Below are positions 1-7,321 of a stretch of 18,802 bases of DNA, one piece after another. The notes beneath the pieces were generated by a model. It saw only the letters and a program-made list of their open reading frames with translations, had not been told where the DNA came from and ran no database searches. Numbering within the stretch: position 1 is the stretch's first letter; each line of letters opens with the position of its first letter. The translations under genes were made by a program, and so were the position numbers. Source of the stretch: Reyranella sp. (GTDB lineage Bacteria > Pseudomonadota > Alphaproteobacteria > Reyranellales > Reyranellaceae); the NCBI GenBank assembly GCA_016780605.1, contig JADHLS010000011.1, forward strand, positions 1 to 18,802. Direction: 5' to 3'.

Positions 1-1250
1 TGCTTGCGATGAACTTCCTGCGGCTCGTCGGTGCGCACCGCTTCCGCCACTTCGGCGATCTCGGCAGCTCGATCGGCCGCGCCCTGCTGGGCTGGCTGCT
101 GACCCTGGGCACGCTGTTCGTCGCCGGCTTCTTCTTCGACCCGATCACCGCCACCGACGGGCCCTGGATCGCCCTGTGGTTCTCGCTTGCCGCCAGCCTG
201 ATCGTCGCCAGTCGCATCGTGCTGCATCACCAGGTCGGCAAGTGGTCGCGCGCCGGCCGGCTCGGCGAGGTCGTGGCGATCGTCGGCGCCGGCCCCATCG
301 CCCAGCGCCTGCTGCGCGGCTTGAACGCCGCGCCGGGTGGGCCGCGCATCCTCGGCGTCTACGACAACGACGCCGGCAATCTGCCGCGGCGCTGCATGGG
401 CCACGCTATCCTGGGCTCGGTCGACGACCTGGTGCGCGACGTCAGGCTCTATGGCGTCGACACCGTGATCGTCGCCCTACCGATGGCGGCGGAGCATCAA
501 CTGGTCGAGACGCTGAACAAGCTGACGGTGGTCCCGGTCGACGTCCGGCTCTGCCCGGGCGAGTTCGCGCTGCGCCTCGGCGCCCTGCAGGCGAGCCATA
601 TCGGCGGTCACACGCTGCTCAATGTCGTCGATCGTCCGCTGCGCGACTGGCAGTGGCATGCCAAGTCGATCGAGGACCGCGTCCTGGCGGCGCTCATCCT
701 GGCGGCCATCTCGCCGGTCATGCTGGCGATCGCGCTGCTGATCCGGCTCGACAGCCGGGGGCCCGTGCTGTTCCGGCAGAAGCGCTACGGCTTCAACAAC
801 GAGCTGATCGAGGTGCTGAAGTTCCGCACCATGTACATCGACCAGAGCGACGCCGACGGCCAGCAGCTGACGCGCCGCAACGACCCGCGAATCACCCGGA
901 TCGGCGCCTTCCTGCGTCGCACCAGCCTCGACGAGCTGCCACAGTTCCTGAACGTGCTGCGCGGCGAGATGTCGATCGTCGGTCCGCGTCCCCATGCGCT
1001 CGCCGCCAAGGCGGGCCCCCTGCTCTACCAGGAGGCGGTCAAGCATTACGACGCGCGCCATCGGGTGAAGCCGGGCATCACCGGCTGGGCCCAGGTCAAC
1101 GGCTGGCGTGGCGAGACCAACACCCTCGAGCAGATACGGAAACGTGTAGAGCATGACCTTTACTACATCGAGCATTGGTCGATCAGCCTCGACCTCCGCA
1201 TCATCGCGCGAACCATCCTCGGCGGTTTCACCGGTCGCAACGCGTTCTGA
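1..1250 (+). CDS. Undecaprenyl-phosphate sugar-1-phosphate transferase (WcaJ/PssY-like), 5' partial
   Basis: Membrane enzyme expected to start repeat-unit synthesis by moving a sugar-1-phosphate from a UDP-sugar to undecaprenyl phosphate on the cytoplasmic face. The frame is open to the window edge and the usual first membrane segments are absent, so the gene is cut at its 5' end; the ATG at 9 is internal. Counting from it: two membrane helices at about 24-43 and 53-70, a Rossmann-like domain with [12 protein letters not shown] near 91-102, a third hydrophobic segment at 225-246, then the catalytic domain with KFRTM (271-275), SLDELPQ (306-312), GPRP (325-328) and the [13 protein letters not shown] block (356-368). 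These are the standard motifs of the bacterial sugar transferase family (Pfam Bac_transf). It leads the co-directional set of genes ending at 5148. The sugar is not readable from sequence; glucose or galactose is usual. Confidence 0.93.
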   Translation, partial: LAMNFLRLVGAHRFRHFGDLGSSIGRALLGWLLTLGTLFVAGFFFDPITATDGPWIALWFSLAASLIVASRIVLHHQVGKWSRAGRLGEVVAIVGAGPIAQRLLRGLNAAPGGPRILGVYDNDAGNLPRRCMGHAILGSVDDLVRDVRLYGVDTVIVALPMAAEHQLVETLNKLTVVPVDVRLCPGEFALRLGALQASHIGGHTLLNVVDRPLRDWQWHAKSIEDRVLAALILAAISPVMLAIALLIRLDSRGPVLFRQKRYGFNNELIEVLKFRTMYIDQSDADGQQLTRRNDPRITRIGAFLRRTSLDELPQFLNVLRGEMSIVGPRPHALAAKAGPLLYQEAVKHYDARHRVKPGITGWAQVNGWRGETNTLEQIRKRVEHDLYYIEHWSISLDLRIIARTILGGFTGRNAF

Positions 1251-1266
1251 CGAGCTGCGAAAGGAC

Positions 1267-1271
1267 GGAGG
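1267..1271 (+). promoter_or_regulatory. Ribosome binding site deciding the GTG 1282 start
   Basis: GGAGG, 10 nt before GTG 1282, in the 31-nt gap after the priming transferase stop. It supports the GTG over the upstream ATG 1153, which lies inside the preceding gene. Confidence 0.55.
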
Positions 1272-1281
1272 ACGGCGGCAT

Positions 1282-2469
1282 GTGCGGTGTCTGTGGGTCA
1301 CGATGGCCGATCCCGAACCGCGCCATAACGGCCAGTACGTCTATTCCGGCGGTCTGATCGATTCGCTGGCGGCCGCAGGCAGCCACGTCGAGGTGCTGGG
1401 GCTGAGCCGCTCGGAGGGCGCGCGCGCCGATGGAGCGCGCTCCAGCAAGGTGGTGTGGTGGTTGCCAGAGGACAGCCCGCACTCGCGCTGGGGCAGCCTC
1501 GCCTCGACGCTGCCCAACATCGCCTATCGCTGCCGGACCTCGGGCATGCGGCGCATGCTCGCCAAGCTGCTGCGGCGCGACGACTGGGACGGCATCGTGT
1601 TCGACGGCATCTCCGCTGGCTGGGCGCTGCCGGCGGTGCTCGACCACTATGCCGGGCGCCGCGACCGGCCGCGCCTGATCTACGTCTCGCACAATCACGA
1701 AGGCAGCCTGCGCAGCCAGATCGCCGAGAGCCAACCGCTGTTCCTCAAGCGACAGGCCGTGCGCCTGGACGCGCTGAAGGTGTCGCGCCTGGAGCGCGAG
1801 CTGGTGGATGCGGTCGATTTCGTGACCGCCATCACCCAGGAGGACCTGGCGCTCTATCGCCGCGAAGCGATGGACAAGCCGATGGACGTGCTGACGCCAG
1901 GCTACTGCGGCCGCCGGGTCGGCGAACGGCGCCTCTCGGCGGCGTTGCCGAGACGCGCGGTCATCGTCGGCAGCTACGACTGGATCGCCAAGCGCATGAA
2001 CCTCGCCGAGTTCGTCGCCGTCGCCGATCCGCTGTTCGCCGAGGCCGGCGCCGAGCTGCAGGCCGTGGGCAGCGGCGACGAGGCCTTCCTCGAACAGCTG
2101 CGCCGCCAGTGCCTGGCGACACACTTCACCGGCACGGTGCCCGATATCGCGCCCTACCTCGACCAGGCGCGCATCGCCATCGTGCCCGAGCGCAGCGGCG
2201 GCGGCTTCAAGCTCAAGGTCCTGGAATACGTCTTCAACCGCGTGCCGGTGTTCGCGCTCGCCGGCTCCTTCGCCGGGGTTCCGCTGCGGCACAACGAGAG
2301 CGCCATGCTGTTCTCCGACCATGCCGCGCTCGCCCACGGCGTGCTCGAGGCGATCGACGACGTCGACCGGCTCAATCGCCTGCAGGAACGCGCCTGGGCG
2401 GCCTGCGCCAACCGCTTCGACTGGCCGAGCCGCGGCCGGCAGATCGTGTCGGCGATCGCCAATCCATGA
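1282..2469 (+). CDS. Glycosyltransferase, GT4-like, of the exopolysaccharide operon
   Basis: Predicted cytoplasmic glycosyltransferase that extends the lipid-linked repeat unit (395 aa from the chosen start). The N-terminal strand RCLWVT followed by a small-residue turn (NGQYVYSGGLIDSLAAAG) looks like the acceptor-side Rossmann fold of GT-B enzymes. A SHNHEGSLR segment lies near 136-144, VIVGSYDW near 227-234, and the donor-side signature GGGFKLKVLEYVFNRVPVFA at 307-326 resembles the GT4 C-terminal domain. I chose GTG at 1282: GGAGG at 1267-1271 sits 10 nt upstream and the first beta strand begins at once. The ATG at 1153 would add a low-quality extension overlapping the previous gene by 98 nt; ATG 1303 would cut the first strand. 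It is 31 nt after the priming transferase and 10 nt before the polymerase. Donor and acceptor are unknown. Confidence 0.85.
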   Translation: MRCLWVTMADPEPRHNGQYVYSGGLIDSLAAAGSHVEVLGLSRSEGARADGARSSKVVWWLPEDSPHSRWGSLASTLPNIAYRCRTSGMRRMLAKLLRRDDWDGIVFDGISAGWALPAVLDHYAGRRDRPRLIYVSHNHEGSLRSQIAESQPLFLKRQAVRLDALKVSRLERELVDAVDFVTAITQEDLALYRREAMDKPMDVLTPGYCGRRVGERRLSAALPRRAVIVGSYDWIAKRMNLAEFVAVADPLFAEAGAELQAVGSGDEAFLEQLRRQCLATHFTGTVPDIAPYLDQARIAIVPERSGGGFKLKVLEYVFNRVPVFALAGSFAGVPLRHNESAMLFSDHAALAHGVLEAIDDVDRLNRLQERAWAACANRFDWPSRGRQIVSAIANP

Positions 2470-2479
2470 GCAGAGACCG

Positions 2480-3871
2480 ATGAGCCGTCCGATGGCGAAC
2501 GCCGGACCTGGCCGACTGGACCTGATCGACACGATCCTGGTCGTGATGTTCCTGCTCGGCCTCTATCTGGGCGTGTCCTTGTCGATCTCCGAGAAGGTGC
2601 CGCTTACCTGCGCGCCCTCCGGCGCCGCCGGACTGATCATGCTGTGGCGGCGGCGCGACCAGATTGTCCCGAAGCACCTGGCCGGCCTGCTGATGGTGAT
2701 CACCGTTTATCTCTTCTCGGTGCTCTCCGCGCACGACTACGCCTTCCTCAGCAAACGCTTCACCGGCCTGCTGCAGCTCACCTATTCGATGGTGATCGCC
2801 TACGCCATGTTCCTGACGCTGCGACACGGCGAGCGTCGCCAGATCGCCCGCATCCTGCTCGTCTTCTGCCTCGCCATCGTCGTGGGTTGCCTGCTGGAAT
2901 CGTATGCCGGCCTGCGCCCGATCAGCGATGCCGTCCGCGAGCGCCTCTACCAGACGGACCAGGTCTACGACGCCGACCTGCGCGACCGCATCCTCTATGG
3001 CCGCGTTCGGCCAAAGCTGTTCACGTCGGAGCCGTCGGCGGTCACCTTCGCCTACACCCACTTCAGCTCGCTGTGGCTGGTCGTCAGCCCGTGGCGTCGC
3101 AAGTTCCTGGCCTATCTCGGGCTGGTCGGCCTGGCGCTGATCGTCCTGCCGGGGCCGACGCTGGTCCTCATGATCTTCCTGACGGCGCCGTACATGGTCT
3201 TCCTCGCCGGCACTCGTCCGGGCCAGCGCACCTCGGTCTCGCGCACCGTCGCCATGCTGGGGCTCGCCGGGGTGATGGTCACCGCCGCCGCGGTGTTCGG
3301 CAGCATCTTTTTTGCCGAGCGACTCAAGGAATTGGCCGACGGTCGCGACGCCAGCTTCTTCTACCGCTTCACCGGCCCGATGCTCGTGGCCTTCGACGTG
3401 TTCCGCCACTATCCATGGGCCGGCGCCGGGCTGACCGGCGAGCCCTTCATCACCAACGACGTGATGAACGTCTACATGAATTCGCCGGCGTTTCAGGCGG
3501 CCTGGCGGATCAGCCGCGTCGCCGACGTGCTGACCAACTACGTCTGGCTGCACTGGATCTATCTCGGCCTGGTGTGGGGCGTCGTCTGCATCGCCGCCGT
3601 CTCGGTCTGGCTGCGCCTGCTCGGCGTGCCGAGCGTGCTGTATTGCTGGGTCGTGTGGATCATCCTGGGCCAGGCCTCGGGCTCCTATGTCGGCCCCAAG
3701 ACCTGGAGCGTGATGCTGATGGCGGCGGCGGCATCGATCCTGGCGACCAGCGCTCCCGTTCCACGCGCCGCCAAGCGGCCGCCCGCACCGGCCCTGCGCC
3801 AGGAACCGCGCCTGTTCAATCCTGGACCGCGGCCGCGACCGAGGCCTCAACCGGGGATCGCCACCACATGA
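2480..3871 (+). CDS. Wzy-like polysaccharide polymerase / O-antigen ligase family membrane protein
   Basis: Polytopic inner-membrane protein (463 aa) with about ten hydrophobic segments (for example 15-34, 66-83, 98-113, 124-139, 213-244, 257-278, 354-378, 384-398). A loop carrying RPKLFTSEPSAVTF (177-190) and a later RFTGP...FRHYPWAGAGLTGEP segment (296-322) match the general layout of the Wzy/WaaL superfamily, where a loop with conserved Arg and an 'EPS' motif is common. It probably polymerises lipid-linked repeat units at the periplasmic face. The ATG at 2480 is 10 nt after the glycosyltransferase stop; in-frame sequence upstream of it overlaps that gene and is not membrane-like. The tail (427-463) is rich in Pro and Arg. 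Its stop overlaps the next start (ATGA at 3868-3871), indicating translational coupling. Wzy and WaaL are hard to tell apart by sequence; the operon favours a polymerase. Confidence 0.78.
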   Translation: MSRPMANAGPGRLDLIDTILVVMFLLGLYLGVSLSISEKVPLTCAPSGAAGLIMLWRRRDQIVPKHLAGLLMVITVYLFSVLSAHDYAFLSKRFTGLLQLTYSMVIAYAMFLTLRHGERRQIARILLVFCLAIVVGCLLESYAGLRPISDAVRERLYQTDQVYDADLRDRILYGRVRPKLFTSEPSAVTFAYTHFSSLWLVVSPWRRKFLAYLGLVGLALIVLPGPTLVLMIFLTAPYMVFLAGTRPGQRTSVSRTVAMLGLAGVMVTAAAVFGSIFFAERLKELADGRDASFFYRFTGPMLVAFDVFRHYPWAGAGLTGEPFITNDVMNVYMNSPAFQAAWRISRVADVLTNYVWLHWIYLGLVWGVVCIAAVSVWLRLLGVPSVLYCWVVWIILGQASGSYVGPKTWSVMLMAAAASILATSAPVPRAAKRPPAPALRQEPRLFNPGPRPRPRPQPGIATT

Positions 3872-5148
3872 CCGCATCCGACGCACCAAGACGCGGCCTT
3901 CTCGGCATCGCCGCCGGCACGGCGCTGGTCGCCCTGCCTGCGCTGGCCGCCGCCCAGCAGAAGCCCCGACCGCCGACGGCCGACGGTCATCAGATGCTGT
4001 CGGCCGCTTCGTTCGGCGCGCGCGGCGACGGCGCCACCGACGACACCGCGGCCCTGCAATCCGCCCTCGATGCCGCCTTCGCGCCGGGCGGTCCGGGCTT
4101 CCTTGCCATCCCGCCCGGCACCTACAAGGTGAGCCGCACCTTGCGGGTGGCGACGCCGGCCGGCGAGAAGGGCGACATCACCCGCCAGCACGGCCTGATC
4201 GCCAACGGCGCGCACCTCGTCTCGAGCATCGAGGGTGGCGGCAACGTTTTCGAGTTCATCAGCAACGCCACGGTGCGCTTCCTGCTGATCGAGGGGCTCG
4301 ACATCCTGGGTGGCGGCCGCGAAGGCCACGGCATCTACCTCGAGTGCGAGCACAAGGAGCACTATCTCTACAACATCTGCCTGCGCGAGGTGACGGTGCA
4401 GGGCTGCGGCGGCGACGGCTGCCGCATGATGGGCAACGTCTTCGAAAGCCAGGTGATCAACAGCTACCTGCGCGACAACAAGAAGAACGGCATGACGCTG
4501 GGTCATGGCGCACGCGCCGGCATCCTGTCGGCGATCCACGTCTTCGGCTGCGTGTTCGGCCAGAACGGCCAGTACGGCGTCGAGATGGTGAACGGCTGCT
4601 ACGATGCGGGCTTCCATGGCTGCTACTTCCTGCTGAACGGCAAGCATGGCCTGGTCGCCCTGAACGGCTGCACGCTGCTCTCCAACTGCGGGTTCGAGAA
4701 CAATCACGAGAGCGCGCCGAGCTTCGACAAGGGCGGCGCCGGCATCTACCTGCAGAACTTCGGCACCCTGATCGGCTGCACCGCCTATTCGATGTTCAAG
4801 CAGAAGCGGCTGATCGACGCCTATGTCGTGAGCAAGCTGGTGATGATCGGATCCGACGGCCATGGCGATGCCCAGGCCAAGGATGCCGGCCTGGCGCGCA
4901 TCGACGGCGAGAAGAAGCGGGCACGCGTCACCATCATCGGCTCGGCCGGGACGATCGAATACGCCAACGGCTTCGAGGCGCTGGAGATCGGCGGCGGCAC
5001 CGCCGGCGTGCGCTTCGGCAGCGACTGGCAGAGCCCCAACCTGGCGCAGCTCGGCATCTACCGCCTGTGGGTCGACAAGCGTGGCCGCCTGCGCCTGAAG
5101 AACGGACCGCCGACGTCGGATGAGGACGGATCGGTGGTGGGGGCGTAA
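3868..5148 (+). CDS. Tat-exported right-handed parallel beta-helix protein (pectate-lyase-3-like)
   Basis: A 426-aa exported protein. The N-terminus has a twin-arginine pattern (R8-R9-G-L-L-G) and a hydrophobic core to about residue 29, ending ALAAA, so a Tat signal is likely. The mature start has SFGARGDGATDDTAALQSALDAA (48-70), the hallmark opening of Pectate_lyase_3 / GH28-like beta-helix proteins, then PPGTYKVSRTLRV. Residues from about 100 to 350 show short repeated strands with N, G and C ladders (NGCYDAGFHGCYFLLNGKHG, LNGCTLLSNCGFENN), as in stacked beta-helix coils. Catalytic residues cannot be assigned with confidence. The ATG overlaps the polymerase stop, the last gene of the operon. 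By analogy with beta-helix lyases and epimerases of other exopolysaccharide loci, it may cut, trim or modify the polymer in the periplasm; a purely binding or structural role is possible. Confidence 0.85.
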   Translation: MTASDAPRRGLLGIAAGTALVALPALAAAQQKPRPPTADGHQMLSAASFGARGDGATDDTAALQSALDAAFAPGGPGFLAIPPGTYKVSRTLRVATPAGEKGDITRQHGLIANGAHLVSSIEGGGNVFEFISNATVRFLLIEGLDILGGGREGHGIYLECEHKEHYLYNICLREVTVQGCGGDGCRMMGNVFESQVINSYLRDNKKNGMTLGHGARAGILSAIHVFGCVFGQNGQYGVEMVNGCYDAGFHGCYFLLNGKHGLVALNGCTLLSNCGFENNHESAPSFDKGGAGIYLQNFGTLIGCTAYSMFKQKRLIDAYVVSKLVMIGSDGHGDAQAKDAGLARIDGEKKRARVTIIGSAGTIEYANGFEALEIGGGTAGVRFGSDWQSPNLAQLGIYRLWVDKRGRLRLKNGPPTSDEDGSVVGA

Positions 5149-5156
5149 CCCTCATC

Positions 5157-5216
5157 GGAGCGCGGACCTCCAGGTCCGCATCATGAACCATGAGCGGACC
5201 TGGAGGTCCGCGCTCC
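5157..5216. repeat. Nested palindrome (REP-like), perfect 23-bp inverted repeat
   Basis: Arms at 5157-5179 and 5194-5216 are perfectly complementary over 23 bp around a 14-nt centre. After one unpaired A (5180), four more pairs can form (5181-5184 with 5190-5193), leaving a 5-nt loop. Each arm is itself a palindrome: GCGGACCT, two bases, AGGTCCGC. The element lies between convergent genes (stops at 5148 and 5268). There is no T-run, so it is not a classical terminator. The nested structure resembles dispersed REP/BIME-like elements, and it could also stop transcription or protect mRNA 3' ends from both sides. Confidence 0.85.
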
Positions 5217-5231
5217 AAATGCGCGATATCA

Positions 5232-5256
5232 CCTCCCCACGCGGAGCGTGGGGAGG
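5232..5256. repeat. Second perfect hairpin, 11-bp stem with GGA loop
   Basis: CCTCCCCACGC (5232-5242) and GCGTGGGGAGG (5246-5256) pair perfectly around a 3-nt loop, 11 nt before the fcl stop on the minus strand and 15 nt after the nested palindrome. Its sequence is unrelated to that palindrome. No T-tract follows on either strand. It may be a second dispersed element or a factor-assisted terminator for one or both convergent operons. Confidence 0.7.
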
Positions 5257-5267
5257 CAACGCAGCTA

Positions 5268-6233
5268 TTACGCCACCGCCTTCTGTGGCTCGGTGACGAC
5301 GTTGTCGACGTACCAGCGGTAAGTCGCCGCCAGGCCGTCGCGCAGGGGCGTCTTGGCCCGCCAGCCGAGCTGGGCGGCGAAGGTCGTGTCGACCATCTTG
5401 CGCGGCACGCCGTCGGGGCGGCTGGAATCGAACTGGATACCGCCCTTGTAGCCCACGACCTTGCAGATCAGGTCGACGAGATCGCGGATGGCGACGTCCG
5501 AGCCCGGCCCGAGGTTGACGATGCCTTCGTCCGAGTAGTTCTGCATCAGCCAGACCATGCCGTCGGCGGCATCGTCGACATAGAGGAACTCGCGGCGCAC
5601 CGCGCCGGTCCCCCACACCTCGATCGCCGGCGCGCGCGCCCGCATGGCGGCGTGCGCCTTGACCAATAGCGCCGGCACGACGTGGCTCTGCATCAGGTCG
5701 AAATTGTCACCCGGCCCGTAGAGATTGGTCGGCATGACGGAGATGAAATCGCAGCCATACTGGCGGCGATAGGCCTGGCCGAGCTTGATGCCGGCGATCT
5801 TGGCGATGGCGTACCACTGATTGGTCGGCTCCAGCAGTCCGGTGAGCAGCGCCGATTCCGGAATCGGTTGCGGCGCCAGCCGGGGATAGATGCAGGACGA
5901 GCCGAGCAGCATCATCTTCTCGACGCCGACCCGGCGCGCGGCCTCGACCACGTTGCTCTGGATCATGAGGTTGTCGTAAATGAACTCGGCCGGGCGCGTG
6001 TCGTTGGCGTAGATGCCGCCGACCCGCGCAGCGGCGACGAAGACCGCCTGCGGCTTGGCCGCCGCCATCCATTGCTGCGTTTGATCCGGGTGGCGCAGGT
6101 CGACCTGGTCACGCGGGGCCGTCACGATCTCGCAGCCTTCGCGCTGCAGGCGTCGCACCAGCGCGCTGCCGACCAGGCCGCGATCGCCGGCGACCCAGAC
6201 CCGCTTATTCCGCAGCGTATAGCTTGGGCTCAT
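5268..6233 (-). CDS. fcl: GDP-L-fucose synthase
   Basis: Bifunctional 3,5-epimerase/4-reductase that turns GDP-4-keto-6-deoxymannose into GDP-L-fucose with NADPH, in the cytoplasm. The protein (321 aa) matches the usual length of about 320. A short-chain-dehydrogenase Rossmann fold opens with [14 protein letters not shown] (12-25); GSSCIYP is at 111-117, and the catalytic Tyr141 and Lys145 are in YAIAK. Cys114 and His184 stand where the E. coli enzyme has its epimerase acid/base residues. I chose ATG 6233 because AAGGA at 6239-6243 is 5 nt upstream; ATG 6239 overlaps that same site. The gene overlaps the end of gmd by 29 nt, as expected for consecutive pathway steps in one operon. Confidence 0.96.
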   Translation of the reverse strand: MSPSYTLRNKRVWVAGDRGLVGSALVRRLQREGCEIVTAPRDQVDLRHPDQTQQWMAAAKPQAVFVAAARVGGIYANDTRPAEFIYDNLMIQSNVVEAARRVGVEKMMLLGSSCIYPRLAPQPIPESALLTGLLEPTNQWYAIAKIAGIKLGQAYRRQYGCDFISVMPTNLYGPGDNFDLMQSHVVPALLVKAHAAMRARAPAIEVWGTGAVRREFLYVDDAADGMVWLMQNYSDEGIVNLGPGSDVAIRDLVDLICKVVGYKGGIQFDSSRPDGVPRKMVDTTFAAQLGWRAKTPLRDGLAATYRWYVDNVVTEPQKAVA

Positions 6234-7293
6234 AGGCATCCTTGGCTCCCATCCTGTTCATCACAAGGCGATCGGCTTCCACCATCTCGGCAACCAGTTC
6301 GGGGAAGCTCGTACGATGCCGCCAACCCAGCTTGGCCAGGGCCTTCGCGGGGTTGCCGAGCAGGAGATCGACTTCGGTCGGACGGCGATAGGTGCCGTCG
6401 ATGGCCACAAGCACCCGTCCGGTGCGCTTGCAGCAGCCGGTTTCGTCATCGCCCTCGCCGCGCCACTCGATGGGGCGATCGATCTGGCGGAAGGCAAGCT
6501 CGACGAATTCACGCACCGTGTGCGTCTCGCCGGTCGCCAGCACATAGTCGTCGGGCTGGTCCTGCTGGAGGATGCACCACATGCCTTCGACGTAGTCGCG
6601 GGCATGGCCCCAGTCGCGCTTGGCGTCGAGATTGCCGAGATAAAGTTTGTCCTGCCAGCCACGCTCGATGGCGGCGACCGCTCTGGTGATCTTGCGGGTG
6701 ACGAAGGTCTCGCCGCGGATCGGCGATTCGTGGTTGAACAGGATGCCGTTCGAGGCGTGCATGCCATAGGCCTCGCGGTAATTGACCGTGATCCAATAGG
6801 CATAGAGCTTGGCCACCGCGTAGGGACTGCGCGGATAGAACGGCGTGAGCTCGCGCTGCGGTGTCTCCTGCACCTTGCCGAACAGCTCCGACGTCGACGC
6901 CTGATAGAAGCGCACGTCGTCGTTCATCTGCAGGATGCGGATCGCCTCGAGCATCCTGAGCGTGCCCAGCGCATCGGTGTTGGCGGTGTATTCCGGCGTC
7001 TCGAAGCTCACCTTCACGTGGCTCTGGGCGGCGAGGTTGTAGACCTCGGTCGGCTTGACCTCGCCCAGCAGCCTCAACAGGTTTGTCGAGTCCGTCATGT
7101 CGCCGTAATGCAGGAACAGACGCGCCGCCGCGTCGTGCCGGTCACGGTACAGATAGTCGATGCGCTCGGTGTTGAGCAGCGACGACCGGCGTTTGATGCC
7201 GTGCACGATGTACCCGCGCGTCAGCAGGAAATCGGCGAGATAGGCGCCATCCTGGCCGGTGATGCCGGTGATGAACGCGACTTTTCTGGACAT
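6205..7293 (-). CDS. gmd: GDP-mannose 4,6-dehydratase
   Basis: Makes GDP-4-keto-6-deoxy-D-mannose from GDP-D-mannose with bound NADP, the first committed step to GDP-L-fucose. The 362-aa protein has the standard length. It starts [16 protein letters not shown] with the GxxGxxG cofactor motif (10-16), and carries [13 protein letters not shown] (91-103), the STSE region (133-136), the catalytic Tyr158 and Lys162 in SPYAVAK, and [17 protein letters not shown] (186-202), all characteristic of GMD. Longer in-frame starts up to 7500 would run into the preceding glycosyltransferase gene and lack homology-like sequence. ATG 7293 has AGAGG about 9 nt upstream. It is 28 nt after the glycosyltransferase stop and overlaps fcl. 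GDP-mannose supply (manB/manC) is not in the window. Confidence 0.97.
   Translation of the reverse strand: MSRKVAFITGITGQDGAYLADFLLTRGYIVHGIKRRSSLLNTERIDYLYRDRHDAAARLFLHYGDMTDSTNLLRLLGEVKPTEVYNLAAQSHVKVSFETPEYTANTDALGTLRMLEAIRILQMNDDVRFYQASTSELFGKVQETPQRELTPFYPRSPYAVAKLYAYWITVNYREAYGMHASNGILFNHESPIRGETFVTRKITRAVAAIERGWQDKLYLGNLDAKRDWGHARDYVEGMWCILQQDQPDDYVLATGETHTVREFVELAFRQIDRPIEWRGEGDDETGCCKRTGRVLVAIDGTYRRPTEVDLLLGNPAKALAKLGWRHRTSFPELVAEMVEADRLVMNRMGAKDAYEPKLYAAE
6239..6243 (-). promoter_or_regulatory. Ribosome binding site deciding the fcl start at 6233
   Basis: On the minus strand AAGGA lies 5 nt before ATG 6233 and overlaps the alternative ATG at 6239, making the second methionine the better start. 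It lies within the gmd coding sequence, pointing to coupled translation. Confidence 0.6.
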
Positions 7294-7321
7294 GCTTGCC
7301 AACCTCTCTGTTACGCAACGC

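Noticed and set aside
1280..1357. Short frame starting MCGVCG, like the N-terminus of glutamine amidotransferases.
   Set aside because: It ends after about 26 codons, lies inside the glycosyltransferase gene in another frame, and continues without family residues. Chance match.
1228..3889. Long open frames on the minus strand opposite the polysaccharide operon (434 and 505 codons).
   Set aside because: They are shadows caused by high GC. Composition is dominated by Arg, Ala, Gly, His and Asp with no domains, while the plus-strand genes have clear motifs.
3868..5148. The beta-helix gene as a phage tailspike and sign of a prophage.
   Set aside because: It has a Tat signal and is coupled to a polymerase gene in a polysaccharide operon; no phage genes are near.
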